DNA from: Sclerodactyla briareus
Lineage: Eukaryota > Echinodermata > Holothuroidea > Dendrochirotida > Sclerodactylidae
Length of the DNA: 64,000 nt
Direction: 5' to 3'
Assembly (NCBI GenBank): GCA_026419785.1
Contig: JAODTK010005767.1
Location: 297,285 to 361,284 of the forward strand
The position numbers and the translations under genes were made by a program. Positions within the stretch are counted from its first letter, which is position 1; the number at the start of each line of letters is the position of its first letter. Shown here in pieces: positions 24,346 to 36,679 of the stretch. Under the pieces are notes generated by a model. It saw only the letters and a program-made list of their open reading frames with translations, had not been told where the DNA came from and did not search any database.

Positions 24346-26260
24346 AATGCACCCGTCAATTGCAAGACATACACCCCTTACCGACTCATCGTACCCAGGT
24401 GGGTCAACAAAACTGGGTACAATGACCCACACCTCAGACACTTTTGTGCCGACACATAGTGACACAATCAGTCACTTCAAGAGACGATGAATAACATCAC
24501 TCTGCCTTTAACAATCGATCAACAAACTGAGAATGACTCACCTCATTCACTTTTGATGTCCAACCAACGGTACAATAACCCACGGTCATCGCCATTTGGA
24601 CAATTGACCCGCTACAATGGGAAAAACTCATCACGTCAGGGTATGAGGGTGTTCAGCAGTTTACAAGTGCATTAGTCTGTGGTATGGCTTTGCGGTATAA
24701 TGCCACCACCATCACACAGACCTAGTAGCGCCGTCACACATTAATGGGGAAGTAGTTTGCCAAAAACAGCTCCAACCAGTAGCTTACGGGTTTTCACACC
24801 CGCAATGACCCATGTGACTAATACATACATTTTAACACAAACTATTCTTTCAACTGTTCAGGGTAAGACGTTTTACACACTGTAGGTTTATCAAATATTG
24901 ACAGCACAGTCTGAGGGCCCATAAATTGCATTTATTACCAATAGAGAGGGTGGGCTAGAAAATTGGGGCGCACCTTTCCGCCCCTTGGGTCCCACCCTCA
25001 CCGCCTCCCAGACACATCTTATTTGGTAACGCACTGCGCAACTCCAATTGACAATTTCTCATAGTAAAAGTCTAGCTGCTAAATGCTAAAAAGAACCTTC
25101 TTTATCCACAAAAGTATTCAATGTTTTTTTGGTCAGTGTTTCTACTAGGCTTGTGACCGAATCCAGGTAAACGGGTCCCCCGCGCCGATCGTATCGGGAC
25201 CCGGGGCATAAAATCCACTACCCGATCCCGAAAATATAGTCAAATAAAGCAAAGTAGTCAATAAAAACATTCTATATTTTCCATTCACAACTATTACATT
25301 TTCTTACTTTTAATTAGTATGGACTTGTCTCGATACGATATTGCAAACAAAGCAACATTCGCGAATCAGGCATAGACTAGGCTCACCTGCCTGCATACAT
25401 AGCGAGCGCACGCCGTGCCCGCACCCTGTCGGCAACATCTTACTTTCTTCTTAGGTCCGACATAATGTACGAAACGACGACATGGTTGTCATGGGCCCCT
25501 GCAAGATTCAAGACTATATACTACTCTGTACACAACCCTTTGTTGTGCCTCTCCTATCTCATCGCTCCGCTCAGAGCGCTGCACTTTGACAGTCAGCTTT
25601 CCCAGCAGACCGTACCAGTCAGTTCATCACACTGCTATGTATACAACATCTACTGCACAATTACACATGTCTAGATTCTCGTACCCGACCTAGCATTGCG
25701 GCTGCTTGAATACTTGCCTGATTCCAGAACTTTCCGAGTCCGACTCAAAAGCTCATGAATAAACTAATTTCCCGTACGATGCAACGTGTACCATCCGGCG
25801 AAGTGCAAACCGCTGCCCCCAGCAACGTTTGGTAACTCTCAACTCTGTGTTTAGTAAAAGTTACGTGACCGTGAGCTGACCTTGTTTAGTACAACCAAAG
25901 GCAGTCCTTGATAACTAAAATGACAGTCTAGTATAAATTTTGTCAGCGTAGTACCAAGGGAGTGATGGGTAAGCTTTATTTATAACCTAAACTTGGGCCT
26001 ATAATTGGTCAATATCATTTGATGTAAAACGATGTTAGTCTAACTCAGTGTAACATCGCGATAACGTTAGGCTTGAGTTTGTACCCTACTTACTACATTA
26101 GTATAATTTTGAAAAGCAGAATATCCCCCCCGTCACAGAATTTTTGGGTCCTTCAAAATAGCGGGTACCCGTGTCCCCCCCGAATTTTTTGGACGGGCCC
26201 CGGCAGAAATAACCGCTAAAATCACACCCCCTAATCATATCCCCCGCAACACTGTAAGTG
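24346..26260. other. Mixed intergenic DNA with GC-rich repeat ends
   Basis: GC-rich palindromic text occurs at 25160-25225 (CGATCGTATCGGGACCCGGG) and at 26125-26210 (GCGGGTACCCGTGTCC, GGACGGGCCCCGG). These look like the two ends of an old DNA transposon of about 1.05 kb, but I could not pair terminal repeats or a duplication. Confidence 0.35.
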
Positions 26261-26269
26261 TTCTGGGTG

Positions 26270-27110
26270 GGGATATTATGGTTTGGCCGTGTGCCCGCCG
26301 TCTCCCTCCCCCTCTACCGCCGCGCCGCCGCAGGCCTCCGCCTGCTCCGCCGCCGCTGCCCGGAAACTTTAGGCGTAGCGCTCTCATTCCTTAACACTTT
26401 ATCGCGATTGCCCAAAACTTGGTACACATGTCCGTAATGAGTAAAATTCTCGGATCAGTTCGAAACTGGGCTATATCGTATATTTGTTGCCCTCTATTTT
26501 GGCGGTTTTCGCAAATTTCAAGTTCGTGCGATTTACATACACGAAACGTGGTGGTGTGGGTAGTTGTTGGACCGAGAACCATGCGACAATTTCAAGGCAA
26601 TCCGAGGTCAAGTTTGCATTTCTTTGGCCAGTGAGCCTATTATAGCATAATGTATTTGATATTTCAAACTTCATTGGATTTCCATGAAACTTGGTGAATA
26701 TGGCCAACTTAAGTGCCGATGAATTTCCTATGTGGCCCGGGTCACTGAGGTTCATCTTGCTGACTAATTTGCTAATAGTTGGCCCCAATTAGCAATTAAG
26801 CAATTTATCAACTTTTGGATTCTCACGAAACTTGGCTGAGTAGACCGTCTAACAGTCCCGATAAATTTTATTCACAATTGCGTTGAAATCACTATAGGTC
26901 ATTAGTGTGTTTAATTTACATTTCGGTAGCATAAGAGAATATTAATGCAATTATTTTCTCAACTTTTAGGGATTTTGACGAAACCTTTTTGAATAGGACC
27001 CGCTACTACCAGTCCTGATAATTTATTCAATATGCATCACGATCACGAGGTAAATTTGTGGGACTAAATTTGCTATTAGTTTGTCCTGATCAGTCAAATG
27101 ATGAGTTTAA
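26270..27110. repeat. Degenerate repeat array, about 140-155-bp units, with GC-rich start
   Basis: A CCGCCG-rich segment (26290-26360) precedes TATCGCGATTGCCCAAAACT. Units then recur with GATTTCCATGAAACTTGGT (about 26679), GATTCTCACGAAACTTGG (about 26818) and GATTTTGACGAAACC (about 26972), followed by pieces like CAGTCCCGATAA. Spacing is about 140 and 155. This 'GAAACTTGGT' style of repeat is widespread in marine invertebrates. Frames across it are shadows. Confidence 0.75.
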
Positions 27111-28765
27111 TACTTTTATTCGGCAATAAATTGGACATGTTCTTTGAATGCAATATGCTTCTAGGAGTGGATGCATCACCATGGAGTTGTAACAATTTTC
27201 ATAAAACCACCACTGTCCTCGACGGTCCGTAAAGGTCACTTAGTGTCAAAAACTGATTTTAGTACTTTTTCCCAATAGCACTGGGTGGTGTTCACAGAAG
27301 CCAAAATGCTCCTAGGAGTGGAGTATCACATAGAGAGTAACAATTCTTATAAAACGGGGTCAGGTTAGTCATTAAAGTCATTCGATGTCACTTAGGGGTC
27401 CAAACTGTTTCTGCTATATCTGAGAATTGAATATCTTCCGCAGGCTGATTGGTTTCACCATTGTGATATAATTGTTGACCTGCATGTAGTGTTACCTCTG
27501 ACCTGAATTGACCTCTGTCGGGTGGTCAGGTGGTTAAAGGTCGAATCTTGATAAATGTGCTTATTTTATTTAAGGAGTTACGGACGGGCCAAAAATTAGA
27601 AAAATGGTTATTTTTGGATATGTATAGAGCTTTGTGTGCTTTATGGAGAGAACAACTCCCACGCTTCGATCAGACACTTTACTTTGGTAGTTACAGGGTT
27701 CAAATTCAATTTTATACCTTTTTCGCACTAACATTGACAATTTCATTTGAATGCAATATGCTTCTAGAGTGGATGCATCACATGGAGGTAACAATTTTCA
27801 TAACACCGCCATGTCATTGAGGTCATTGAAGGTCCACTTAGGGTCAAAAACTGATGTTAGTACTTTTTTCGCAATAACACTGGGTGTTGTTCTCAAATGC
27901 AAAATGCTCCTAGAGTGGATGTATCACATGGAGAGTAACAATTCTCATAAAAACTGTCATATCATTAAGGTCATCGAGGTCACTTAGGGGTCAGAAACTT
28001 TTTTTTGGCTATAAGCGGAAAGTTGAATATCTGCGAAGGCTGATGTTTCCCATTGGGGGTGATGTAATTGTTGACCTGCATGTGTGACTCTGACCTGAAT
28101 TTGACCTCTGTCCGGGTGGTCATTTGGGTGAAGGTCGAATCTTGGGATAAATGTGTTGATTTAAGGAGTTACGGCAAAAACAAATAGAAACTGGTTATTT
28201 TTTGGATATGTCATTGACTTTGTGTTGCTTATGGAGAGAACAACTCCCGCTTCGATAGGACACTTCCTTTGGTATTAGGGGTCAAAGTTCAATTTTATAC
28301 CTTTTCACAATAACATTGGACAGGTTCATTGGAATGCAATATGCGACTAGGAGTGGATGCATCACATGGAGTGTAACAATTTTTATAAACCCCGCCATGT
28401 CATTGAAGGTTCATTAAAGGTCACTTTGGGTCAAAAACTGATTTTAGTACTTTTTCCACAATAGCACTGGGTGTGGTTCGTCAGAATGCAAATGCTCCTA
28501 GGAGTGGATGTATCACATGGAGAGTAACAAGATTCAGTAAAAACTTCAAATCTTAAGGGTCATTCGAGGTCACTTAGGGTCAAAACCTGTTTTTGGGCTA
28601 TAATCAGAGAATCTGAATATCTGCGAAGGCTGGATGGTTCCCTATTTTGATATAATTGTTGACCTGCATGTAGTTTTGACCTCTGACCTGAATTTGACCT
28701 CTGTCGGGTGGTCATGTTGGTTAAAGGGTCGAATCTTGAATAAATGTGCTTCATTTAAGGACGTC
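27110..28765. repeat. Higher-order tandem array, about 590-bp unit with an internal 146-bp dimer
   Basis: The mark GAATGCAATATG occurs at 27146, 27749 and 28332 (offsets 603 and 583), so nearly three units are present. Inside each unit, GAGTGGATGCATCACATGGA and a second GAGTGGATGTATCACATGGA lie about 146 bases apart. Each is followed by a GGTCACTTAGG or CCACTTAGGG phrase, showing a nested duplication. Unit tails share GACCTGCATG, GACCTGAATTTGACCTCTGT and GTCGAATCTTG. Units differ mainly by single-base indels. Confidence 0.93.
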
Positions 28766-29029
28766 CCACTTGTCAACAGGGCGTGTAGGGGTGCCTCATA
28801 CAATTAACCATGATTATAGATGCCCATTTACCTGTACACGTTGTCGCTTCACCAGTCTATAAAGGTCTTCTTTCCACGATATTTTCTGTCCGGTTTCATG
28901 TTCACGACATTTCTAGAATTTCTTTCTTGAATAAGAGATGCGGGGAAAGATACGTCTGGGCGTTTCCCGCCCGACATTTTTCTAATTTTTTACTAACTGT
29001 TTAAACTAGTTTTAATGCATACCTCTCAC
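28766..29029. other. Intergenic DNA, nothing recognised
   Basis: No supportable feature. Confidence 0.4.
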
Positions 29030-29237
29030 TCATCCAGCAGGAACTATTCCTGCCCACAAGTCCCCTGGGGCTTCCCAATAAGACGCCCACTCTCTTACAA
29101 GTCACCTCACAGGGTCCCACTTTTACACATAAGTGGTATGAGACATTTCAGGAGACTTGCTCCAGGGGAAACTTGGGCTACCAACTCGCATTTCAAGGTT
29201 TCGCATCCGGGGCGCTACCAGCTGAGCTAACTGCCGC
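29030..29237 (-). mobile_element. tRNA-derived SINE, reverse orientation
   Basis: The minus strand from 29237 reads GGCGGCAGTTAGCTCAGCTG followed by GTAGCG, a textbook A box and D arm. A degenerate B-box region (GCGAGTTGGTAGCCCAAG) and the non-tRNA body GTTTCCCCTGGAGCAAGTC follow. The B box is too damaged for a working tRNA gene, so a SINE is more likely than a tRNA. The 3' end is approximate. Confidence 0.65.
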
Positions 29238-31549
29238 CAATTATACCGGCTGTGGGCCCCTGTTGGCTTGTCTCAACCGATTCGCAGTTCCCCTCACGAT
29301 CTCAACAACACTGGCATTCACGCACGATTGGCTTTCGTGAATTCAACTATGTCCGCTTTTCACCAGACTCCTCATTATGCGTACATGCTGTATATACCTC
29401 AGCTTTGCTCCCAATTAGTAGGCGTTCCTGATTGGGTAGATAAACACAAAAGATCTGATATATTCAACACGCTCACTGTGATACGCACTTATCATCTTAT
29501 TTAATTAGGTATGCAGAGTGAGCTAGTACTTTAGATTGTTCTCATCTGACAATCCATTACGTATACGTGCCCCAGCTTGAATATGTATTCTGTTGTGCAT
29601 GCGATTAGGTAAAGTTTGGAGGGCAAGTAGGTGGGAAGGTTACAGCATGGACATTCAGGTACCAGGGGGTGTATGTCAAATCAGGGACTGGAGAAGGTAT
29701 TAGCAACATGAGCTGGAACGCCTCACAAGGGCATAATGTGCAACATTTTCTTGTATGACTGACCTGTGTAATTGAACCGGCACATGTCGAGCATAACTAG
29801 CTAACTGTCTGCAGGTTGTCATATCAGAAAACTGCCTTTGCTTTAAATTGGCTGAAAACCCTTGGGGAACCCAATATATTCCTGCTAAAGGCAACTTCGA
29901 TCTCCTAGACCTGGTAATTTATCTTTGCCCAACTCGGATGAGCCCGGTCAACTCAATTCACCGAGATATACAGGGAGTCTAACCTGAACATTTCATTCAA
30001 TAGGCCCGACCTGAGATTAATAATTGGAATTTGTTTCACAGGAGCTGTTTCTGCTTCAACAGTATGCAATAGTGAAAAAAGGGATTTTTGCATCTTTGGT
30101 TGATATAATAGAACCATCTACAACTTGTGGGAGCGACCTACCTCATAAAGGCTGGGATTCCAAAGATGCATATGCATGTCCAGGATGGATGTGGAAATCC
30201 CCTTCTACTAAAAAATCTAACTAAACAAAACTTTGATTCAGATAGAAAAACACTAAGTTCATGCAAAAAGACCATAAAAATGCTGGCAGCCCATGCATAT
30301 TGTCGTGCTTGGCTTTTTGGAGGAAATATTCCATAAATTAATTCGCATGATACGCATCCATATACCATGCTTATTTTTTTTTTTTTTTTTCCACCTTTAT
30401 TAATTTCTTTTTTTTTGTCCTCTGTGGAACTAATTCATCGTTCGGCAAAACTACATAAGCATTCATCAGACACTGGCCCCGGCTCAGTTCACATATATTG
30501 GTGAGTTTTCTCGTGCGTACCGGACGCCTCATAGTTCTATGAATCCCAACCTAACTGATGTGGATCTTATCAATGAATTAATTACTTTTTACTGTAAACA
30601 GTATTCACTCAATAAAAGCTAATGGCCCAATTAGCACCCCTGCATTCTTGACCAACTTTTTTTTGTTCCAATCGAAGGCATAATGAAATCAAATGAAACA
30701 AGGTTTCAGCAGTCCCAGTTACCAATTATGGTACATGTTTCCTGCATACCATGTCTGTGTAGATGCCTCGTCTTCCTAATTCATTTTGGCTGGCACACAG
30801 TACCTTTAGACATCTGTATCATTGCAAACATGTGCCAGTTCAGCAAATCAACTGTTCTATATCAAGGTGGCTTCCTTTTATCAGTTGAGTGCATTGACAC
30901 AATGCACTCCCATCAGCATGATAATGTTGAGCTGAATACTCCCAATTAGTCCCTACCGTAGTTGTTATCATTTTCTGAGTGGCATCTGATATGCATTTCT
31001 TGATCACTTTATAATTTATGATAGGGGTTCATGAATGATTCACAGAAATTATAAACACATAGGCATTCTCATTCTTGAAACGATATATTCTCAATTAATG
31101 AGCTGAAATATGGTTAAAAAAAAATCTCACACAGGACCGTGCATCTGCAGTCGAATTTAGCAATGGATATGAGCTCTTCACGAAGTCACTAATGCTGTTG
31201 AAGATACACTTAATAAGTTTCCTTCGGTTTGTTCCAAAATAGAGCAGTTTTAACTTCGCTCATGTTTCAAAGTCCTTGTTTAATACCTTGTATGCACGCA
31301 GTATCATGTTTTTGTTCCAATCCAGTTCGGGGCGATTCAACTGACCTATCAAAGGACACATGAACTGCCAAGATTGTGTTCCGAAGTAGAGAGGAGCAAT
31401 GGTTTGTGTAGACTATAGCTCTGGTGGAAATTAAAATACTTGGGAAGCTCACTGTTGAGCCGAAAGGGGGATAGAATTCCTTCTCGACTACCTCATTTCA
31501 CTGCATCATTGGTGACCATTGGCAGATCATTTATCCAATGCCACAGTTC
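29238..31549. other. Intergenic or intronic DNA, nothing recognised
   Basis: AT-rich, with a poly(T) run at 30369-30391. A minus-strand frame at 31267-31452 and its neighbours are protein-like in more than one frame but match no family I know. Confidence 0.4.
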
Positions 31550-31557
31550 CCTGTGAA

Positions 31558-32592
31558 CAGTGCTCGAAATATCTACCGATCAGCAGTTGTCCGTCGTGCT
31601 TCAACTCGTAATTCCACTGGCCCGCACAGAAAATTTTACTAGCCCGATAAAATTTGTAAGGCCGATCCCACTGCTCGCGGCTCGTCTGGCCGATAGTAAA
31701 AGACACATTATATTTCCGTTTACGCAATGTAACCGATTCCTCGACAAAGTTGTAAACAATGCAGCCTATTGTATAAATAATTACACAACTTTTTATTTCT
31801 CTCACGACTCAATGTTCGTTTAGAAGCTCAAATAAATTACGAAATAAGAATCACACATATGTATTTCTTGTTTAATATTCATACCTCTAGACACAGTCAC
31901 GTGGTTTTTACCGACCCTTCGATTGCAAAATCCTTAGGGACTATCCATGGCTGTGAGCATGAGCACTCACAACCATGAAAAAGCGTATGCAAGCACTTTT
32001 TGTCAACTGCTATTGTACAAGATACAAGAAAAGTATTAAATCTATTGCGGTTGAATATTTCAGCAGATAGGACATCAAACAAAAAACGATGAGTGCTCTT
32101 CATTGAAAGTTTAAACCGACATTAGACAGAATTGTACTACTACTATATTAAAACTTTCGCGAGAATATGCTGCATTCCACTCACCTCGTGAACACCGTGT
32201 TGCCCAGGTAGTATTACCAATGCTTACAGAGCTTACAGCTTGTGCTGTCACATGTAACGGTGCATACACGAATGTTGCCTTGCCCGCACGCAGCTTAACT
32301 AAGTTAGGCTACGCAAAACGGTACACACTACAGAATAAAAGGCTCAAGGCTACAACTACAAGGACAACTTAACGTCTTTTTTGGGTGGGCGAGCTGGGAA
32401 TTGGCCGCTTATCAAAAGTCATTGAAGGAGTTTAGGATCAGTCATAGTTTATTTTTATTTAGTGGCCTAGGCCCTAGACCTGAAACTGAATTTTCTCACT
32501 AGCCCGACGAGCAGCTGCAGAAAAGTTTCTAGTAGCCCGAACCGAACTTCGAGTAGCCCCTGGCTAGCGGGCTTACGTAATTTCTAGCACTG
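31558..32592 (+). mobile_element. Non-autonomous hAT-like transposon
   Basis: The left end CAGTGCTCGAAATATC is mirrored by the right end, whose complement reads CAGTGCTAGAAATTACG. CAGTG is the classic hAT terminus. The flanks CCTGTGAA (31550-31557) and CCTGTGAC (32593-32600) are an 8-bp duplication with one mismatch. Subterminal TAGCCCGA motifs recur inside both ends. The 1035-bp interior has no hAT transposase motif, and the frames on both strands appear to be chance. Confidence 0.9.
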
Positions 32593-32600
32593 CCTGTGAC

Positions 32601-33431
32601 ACAGGGATGGAGGTTAGCTGCCTGATTTTTGACCATCAACTGTGCTTCTTCGGGTATATGGGACCCTTTGGGCGCCCCTATAGTTGATGGTTGCCGCAGC
32701 ATTGCTGTACCTCAGGGAAGGAAGGCAAGGCACAGGCTGGTCGCTTACCAGGTTCGATTGGAAGCAGCGGGGTGGATTGCAGCTAGGTGCTTTCCAGGCA
32801 GTGGCTACCAACAATGGAAGAGATGGAAGAGTGGGTGGATCGTTTTCGATACAGAAAAAAAAAAAAAAACGAAAGGAGGAAGTGACCTTAAAAATCAAGC
32901 GAATACTGTATTGGGTGGCAATTCAGTTGGGAAGGTCGAGAATTTGAGATTTAATGTACACATTCGGTATATATATAGATAGACACCCAACACCTTTTAT
33001 GTTGTAACAAGAGTTATGGCCTAACGGAAAACGGTATAGTGACCCATTCTCCAACAAGACAATGTTGAAATGCACTGCAACACACGAAATAAGAATTCAT
33101 ATGAGCAAAGTAGAAACATCCAGAGAAAGAAAAAGAGATGCGATGTGTGCTTCGTGACAATATTAGACATAGAATCAACGTACCCATCTACTGTTGGTCA
33201 TAAGTGCAAGTTAGAGTATGCACTTGTCAATAGCAGGACCCACCCCAATACCCTGGAGAGGTCTCATCAAATGTGGGTCATTGATAAATACTAAAGTGAC
33301 TCACACTTAGTCACAGAGCTGACTCTGAGGTGTGCCATTAGATTATGCAGAAAATAATAGAAAAAATGGCCTAATAGTGGGGTCCGTTTTCAAGGAAGTG
33401 AAGTCCTCTAAGGGACTGAGGGGTGGTGCAG
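32601..33431. other. Unassigned segment with overlapping frames
   Basis: 32629-32982 is open in two plus frames and one minus frame. The peptide KARHRLVAYQVRLEAAGW is protein-like but unrecognised, and a poly(A) run at 32853 breaks it. Otherwise nothing is supported. Confidence 0.3.
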
Positions 33432-33563
33432 CGGTGTACCAGAATTGTACGACCCACCTTTGACAATGCATCACCCTTGTCCCGGTATGGGGACGCGCCA
33501 TACAAATACAGATCTCCCACCGTCGACATCAACGCTCCCATGGTTCCACCAGGGCTTTATTGA
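33432..33563 (+). CDS. Candidate terminal exon, unrecognised protein
   Basis: After an acceptor-like GGTGCAG there are 43 open codons and a TGA. The peptide contains FDNASPLSRYGDAPYKYRS and ends in NAPMVPPGLY. An AATAAA lies at 33672, about 110 bases after the stop, which suits a short 3' UTR. I know no family with this tail. The minus strand across the same bases is also open and has an ATG in good context (ACCATGG), reading MGALMSTVGDLYLYG, so the strand is not certain. No upstream exon was linked to it. Confidence 0.25.
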   Translation, partial: RCTRIVRPTFDNASPLSRYGDAPYKYRSPTVDINAPMVPPGLY

Positions 33564-34184
33564 TTGCTGCAGTTAGTATACTTTGTAATGCGATTAGTGC
33601 CGCTGCACTGGGCTATGTACTAACTTTGCAGTTATGATTGCCTGAAAAAATGCTTAAAGCAACACAACGATAATAAAACCTCACACTCACGAACATAAAT
33701 TATGCTCAAAAGCTGTCAGGAGTTACTTTGGAGCCATATCCAGGTTTTCCCATTGGTTCGTGTTAGATTGACACGCATAATGAAGACAGACAGTCATTTA
33801 ATTCTGTGTATGTATGTGTTGCTTTTGATATACAGCGGATCAACTTTAGCTTAGCAAGACTGGTAAAGCACTTGAAAACCTTACGTATAGTGGTCAATAT
33901 TCAATCATTCAAAAATTTGAAAAACATACATAGTGGAACCACTGTTCGGTAGACGCGAATTATTTGTAGGTTTGCTGATTTGGGGGTGAGAAGGAAGCAC
34001 TTGATTGCATGAGTAATCATTAATTTTCGTATTTGACAGAGAAATCATGACCTTCAGTAATCAAATTATTGTGTGGTGGCAATGTATAATCTGTTAGGGA
34101 GTGAAGAAGTAAAGAGCCTCTAAAGGGTCCGAGACATCACACGAAGAAGGTAGAAAACCTAGTAAAGTGGATTTGCGATGTTTG
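33564..34184. other. Intergenic DNA, nothing recognised
   Basis: AT-rich sequence with a possible polyadenylation signal at 33672. No exon or repeat copy was supported in the remainder. Confidence 0.4.
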
Positions 34185-34240
34185 AAGGACAACTGCAGGG
34201 CGAATTATAAAGAGGCTAATACATTAGCTGGAAAAAAAAA
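34185..34240. repeat. Short dispersed repeat shared with 62544-62860
   Basis: GGACAACTGCAGG followed by GAATTATAAAGAGGCTAATA matches both copies of the duplication at 62.5-62.9 kb. Similarity fades after about 50 bases. Confidence 0.7.
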
Positions 34241-34759
34241 ACTGAATGCGTCAGGGTTCAAAACCTGAAGTCATACGATTTTCAATTATGGAGTTAGGCT
34301 CTGGAGTTTGTGCATGTGTATTGCGCAAGATCAAAAGCATCCCTAATTGAAATAATAAATGACGTTACATTTAGTTTATGCGAGAGGATTGCTGTAGTTG
34401 GTAGGTGGTGATGGTTACATTGGTGAGAGAAGACAATAGAATCCTGCGGAATGTGAATTATTCAACAGAACAAAGAACTACATGACATATTAACTTCCCA
34501 GGTTGTCCTAGTGTGACATCATGCAATATGCACATACGGGATTCTCCCCCAATTATCTGCATAATGGACCAACTGGAAGGCCATTAGCTCCACATAGGAG
34601 CATCGTATTAAATGGGGTTTGCGACCTATAAGATTTACAGTTTTCCATTCTCCACGATATAACCTCTGATGTATCCAAGCTGCCAGGTCCTTTACATACC
34701 CTCTAGTTGTTGGAAATGGCAGGAAAAATTTCCAAGCAGTGTGCAGAGACTGATAGGAT

Positions 34760-35213
34760 AGCAAAATTTCGCTTGACAAGACATTAATGTTGAACTGTTC
34801 AGGGGCAGTTTGGTAAAACCTCACCTGATTATGCCCGTGCAGTGTGCAAATAACTTATTTTTTAACAAACAAGATAGCTGCACTTGCAATCGTCAGGAAG
34901 GCTACAAGACTTAGTTCACTTTTGGCGTGATTTGCCGTATGAGAAAAAATTGAAGCGTCCTGGTCAGAGACAAATTTGTGGGGATTTGATTCAAGTCTTC
35001 AAAATTATCCATGACTCCAATGATCTTTCTTTCGTCCTTTTCTTCGAATTTTCTGATGTTATCACAGATAGGGGCCATTGTCTCAAGCTTCGACGTTGCA
35101 TATTAGACAATTGGAAGTATTTCTTTTCGCGAGAGTGATTACGAGTGGGTGGAATAGCCTCCATGCAGTTGTTGTTTGCTGTAAGTGTTAACACCTCCGA
35201 GAACAGTCTTGAC
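34760..35213 (+). mobile_element. 3' end of a non-LTR retrotransposon (LINE) reverse-transcriptase ORF, decayed
   Basis: Pieces in shifting frames match the conserved C-terminus of CR1/L2/jockey-type ORF2. In order they are ELFRGSLVKPH, DYARAV, IAALAIVRKATRL, LPYEKKLKRPGQRQICGDLI, QVFKIIHD, FFEFSD, RGHCLKLRR, RVITSGWNSL and VSVNTSENSLD. This is the familiar order LVRPHLEYA, RRATRL, DLPYEERL, RGDLIEVYKI, RGHSLKL, FSQRVI-WNSLP and SVNTFKNRLD. Frame changes between blocks show it is a dead copy, or one carrying sequencing errors. The endonuclease and catalytic RT domains are absent, as expected for a 5'-truncated insertion. Confidence 0.9.
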
Positions 35214-36660
35214 ATTTTTTTCAGAATTGTGGAGAATTCTGTGTTTTGTTGGTCTTCTTGGGTTGTTGTAATTTCAGGGACCTCCTTCCCTACTAAACCA
35301 GTTTTGCGTAGCTAGGTCAGTCTCATCGACTGAAAGCCAATATCGAGAATTTCACACGGGGTTTTACGCCCCTCTGAGAGTTTTTTTCTAGTGGAAATGT
35401 GGAATTACCAGGGCAATTGTGCTTACACAGCTGGCAGCACTACCATGGATATGTAGACTTTCTACAAGTAGCCTTAAATATAAATTTGGCATAGGCCAAC
35501 CTAAGAAGGGGAGCACATGGCATTGCCATCCTATAATCTCAGAATTTTGCTTCCAATTTTTTATACCTATGTTCAGTATTTGTATGACAGTACATCTTTT
35601 GCTGACTGATTTCCTTACAAGTTGTTAGTTCCTTATAAAAAAGATTATATCTGATATTTGTGCTGTACGCTCTCACTATACCAGCAGGGTTAACGGCAGG
35701 CAACATGTCGCGGGCACAAATTAGACTGATCCAACCTGTAACAGAACCGAATAGGAGGGGAGGGCTGGAAAACCCAAGAGCTCTCCAAATCCCAAGATAG
35801 ACCTACGAGTACCTCAGAATAATTTCAACAACCGTTATTGCCGGTTCAATATACCAGTGGAAAAAAGGTAACGTAATGGGTAGGTGGAGTGGAGGTATAA
35901 CAGTCCATAGACATGCATGGGAAATCTCTTGGGATGCTAGCAAGGGTTGGTTTCCTTGCGTATCAGTTGCTATCTTCGACCATTCAAGACAGGAGTGGCC
36001 AGCAACAAGAGCCTCCAAAGATAGGACAATCCTTTGAGTGGCATCCAGAGTTGCTGGTTTCTGTTTTACTAGGGATGGTGGTTCATGTTTCACCGCACGC
36101 AGCATGTTCCTTTTTCAACTATCGGAAGCTCTATTAAATTTTACTATGAAACCTGATGTTGCCAGTCCTGCAGTTTGTCCGGTCCGGATAACCATCCAGG
36201 TCCACAAACATACCCACTTCTACTATTGTACCAACTGGTGTCAAGTTTCATACTGGTATCAATCTACAAATGGGAACCATGTCTTCATACAGCTTTCTCT
36301 CGTCTTGCTCCGCCGAGGACAGTACAATCGTCTCAAGATACAGATATGCAAAGTGAAATACAGAGTGTTCCCCGTATTCCATTCTACCGTTCTATCCTCC
36401 AATCATTTTGCAGGAAGCAGTGGCTCTTGGAGGCATCTGTATGTACTTTTCCCCCCAGATGCCAGAGACAAATTAAGAACCGACGTTGCCGATGATACTG
36501 CACCAAGATACTTGAAAGTGTTGAGAGTCCTCCAATTCCCAAGATAAACCTACTTGGGAGAGGGAGAAAATCCTCCAGAGGTTCCAGATAACGTCAGACT
36601 AATTTTGTAAACACCGTCCAGGTTATTTCGAGCCGCAGGTTCATTGTACCATGATGGTGA
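35214..36660. other. Unassigned segment with a diverged internal duplication
   Basis: Text near 35780-35880 (CTCCAAATCCCAAGATAGAC and the following GCCGGTTCAATATACCA) recurs near 36528-36650 as CTCCAATTCCCAAGATAAAC and GCCGCAGGTTCATTGTACCA, about 750 bases away. Long frames on both strands between them (35803-36547) match nothing known to me. This could be an old transposon fragment. Confidence 0.35.
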
Positions 36661-36679
36661 TGCTCCGTCTATGTTTGAA

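Noticed and set aside
25145-26215. Complete transposon of about 1 kb with GC-rich ends
   Set aside because: The end regions are compositionally similar, but I could not align them as inverted repeats or find a target duplication.
29180-29237. Possible genuine tRNA gene on the minus strand
   Set aside because: The A box is perfect, but the anticodon and T arms do not fold and the B box is degenerate, so a SINE head is the better reading.
36038-36547. 169-codon plus-strand frame
   Set aside because: No recognisable motif, an equally long frame on the other strand nearby, and no splice support.
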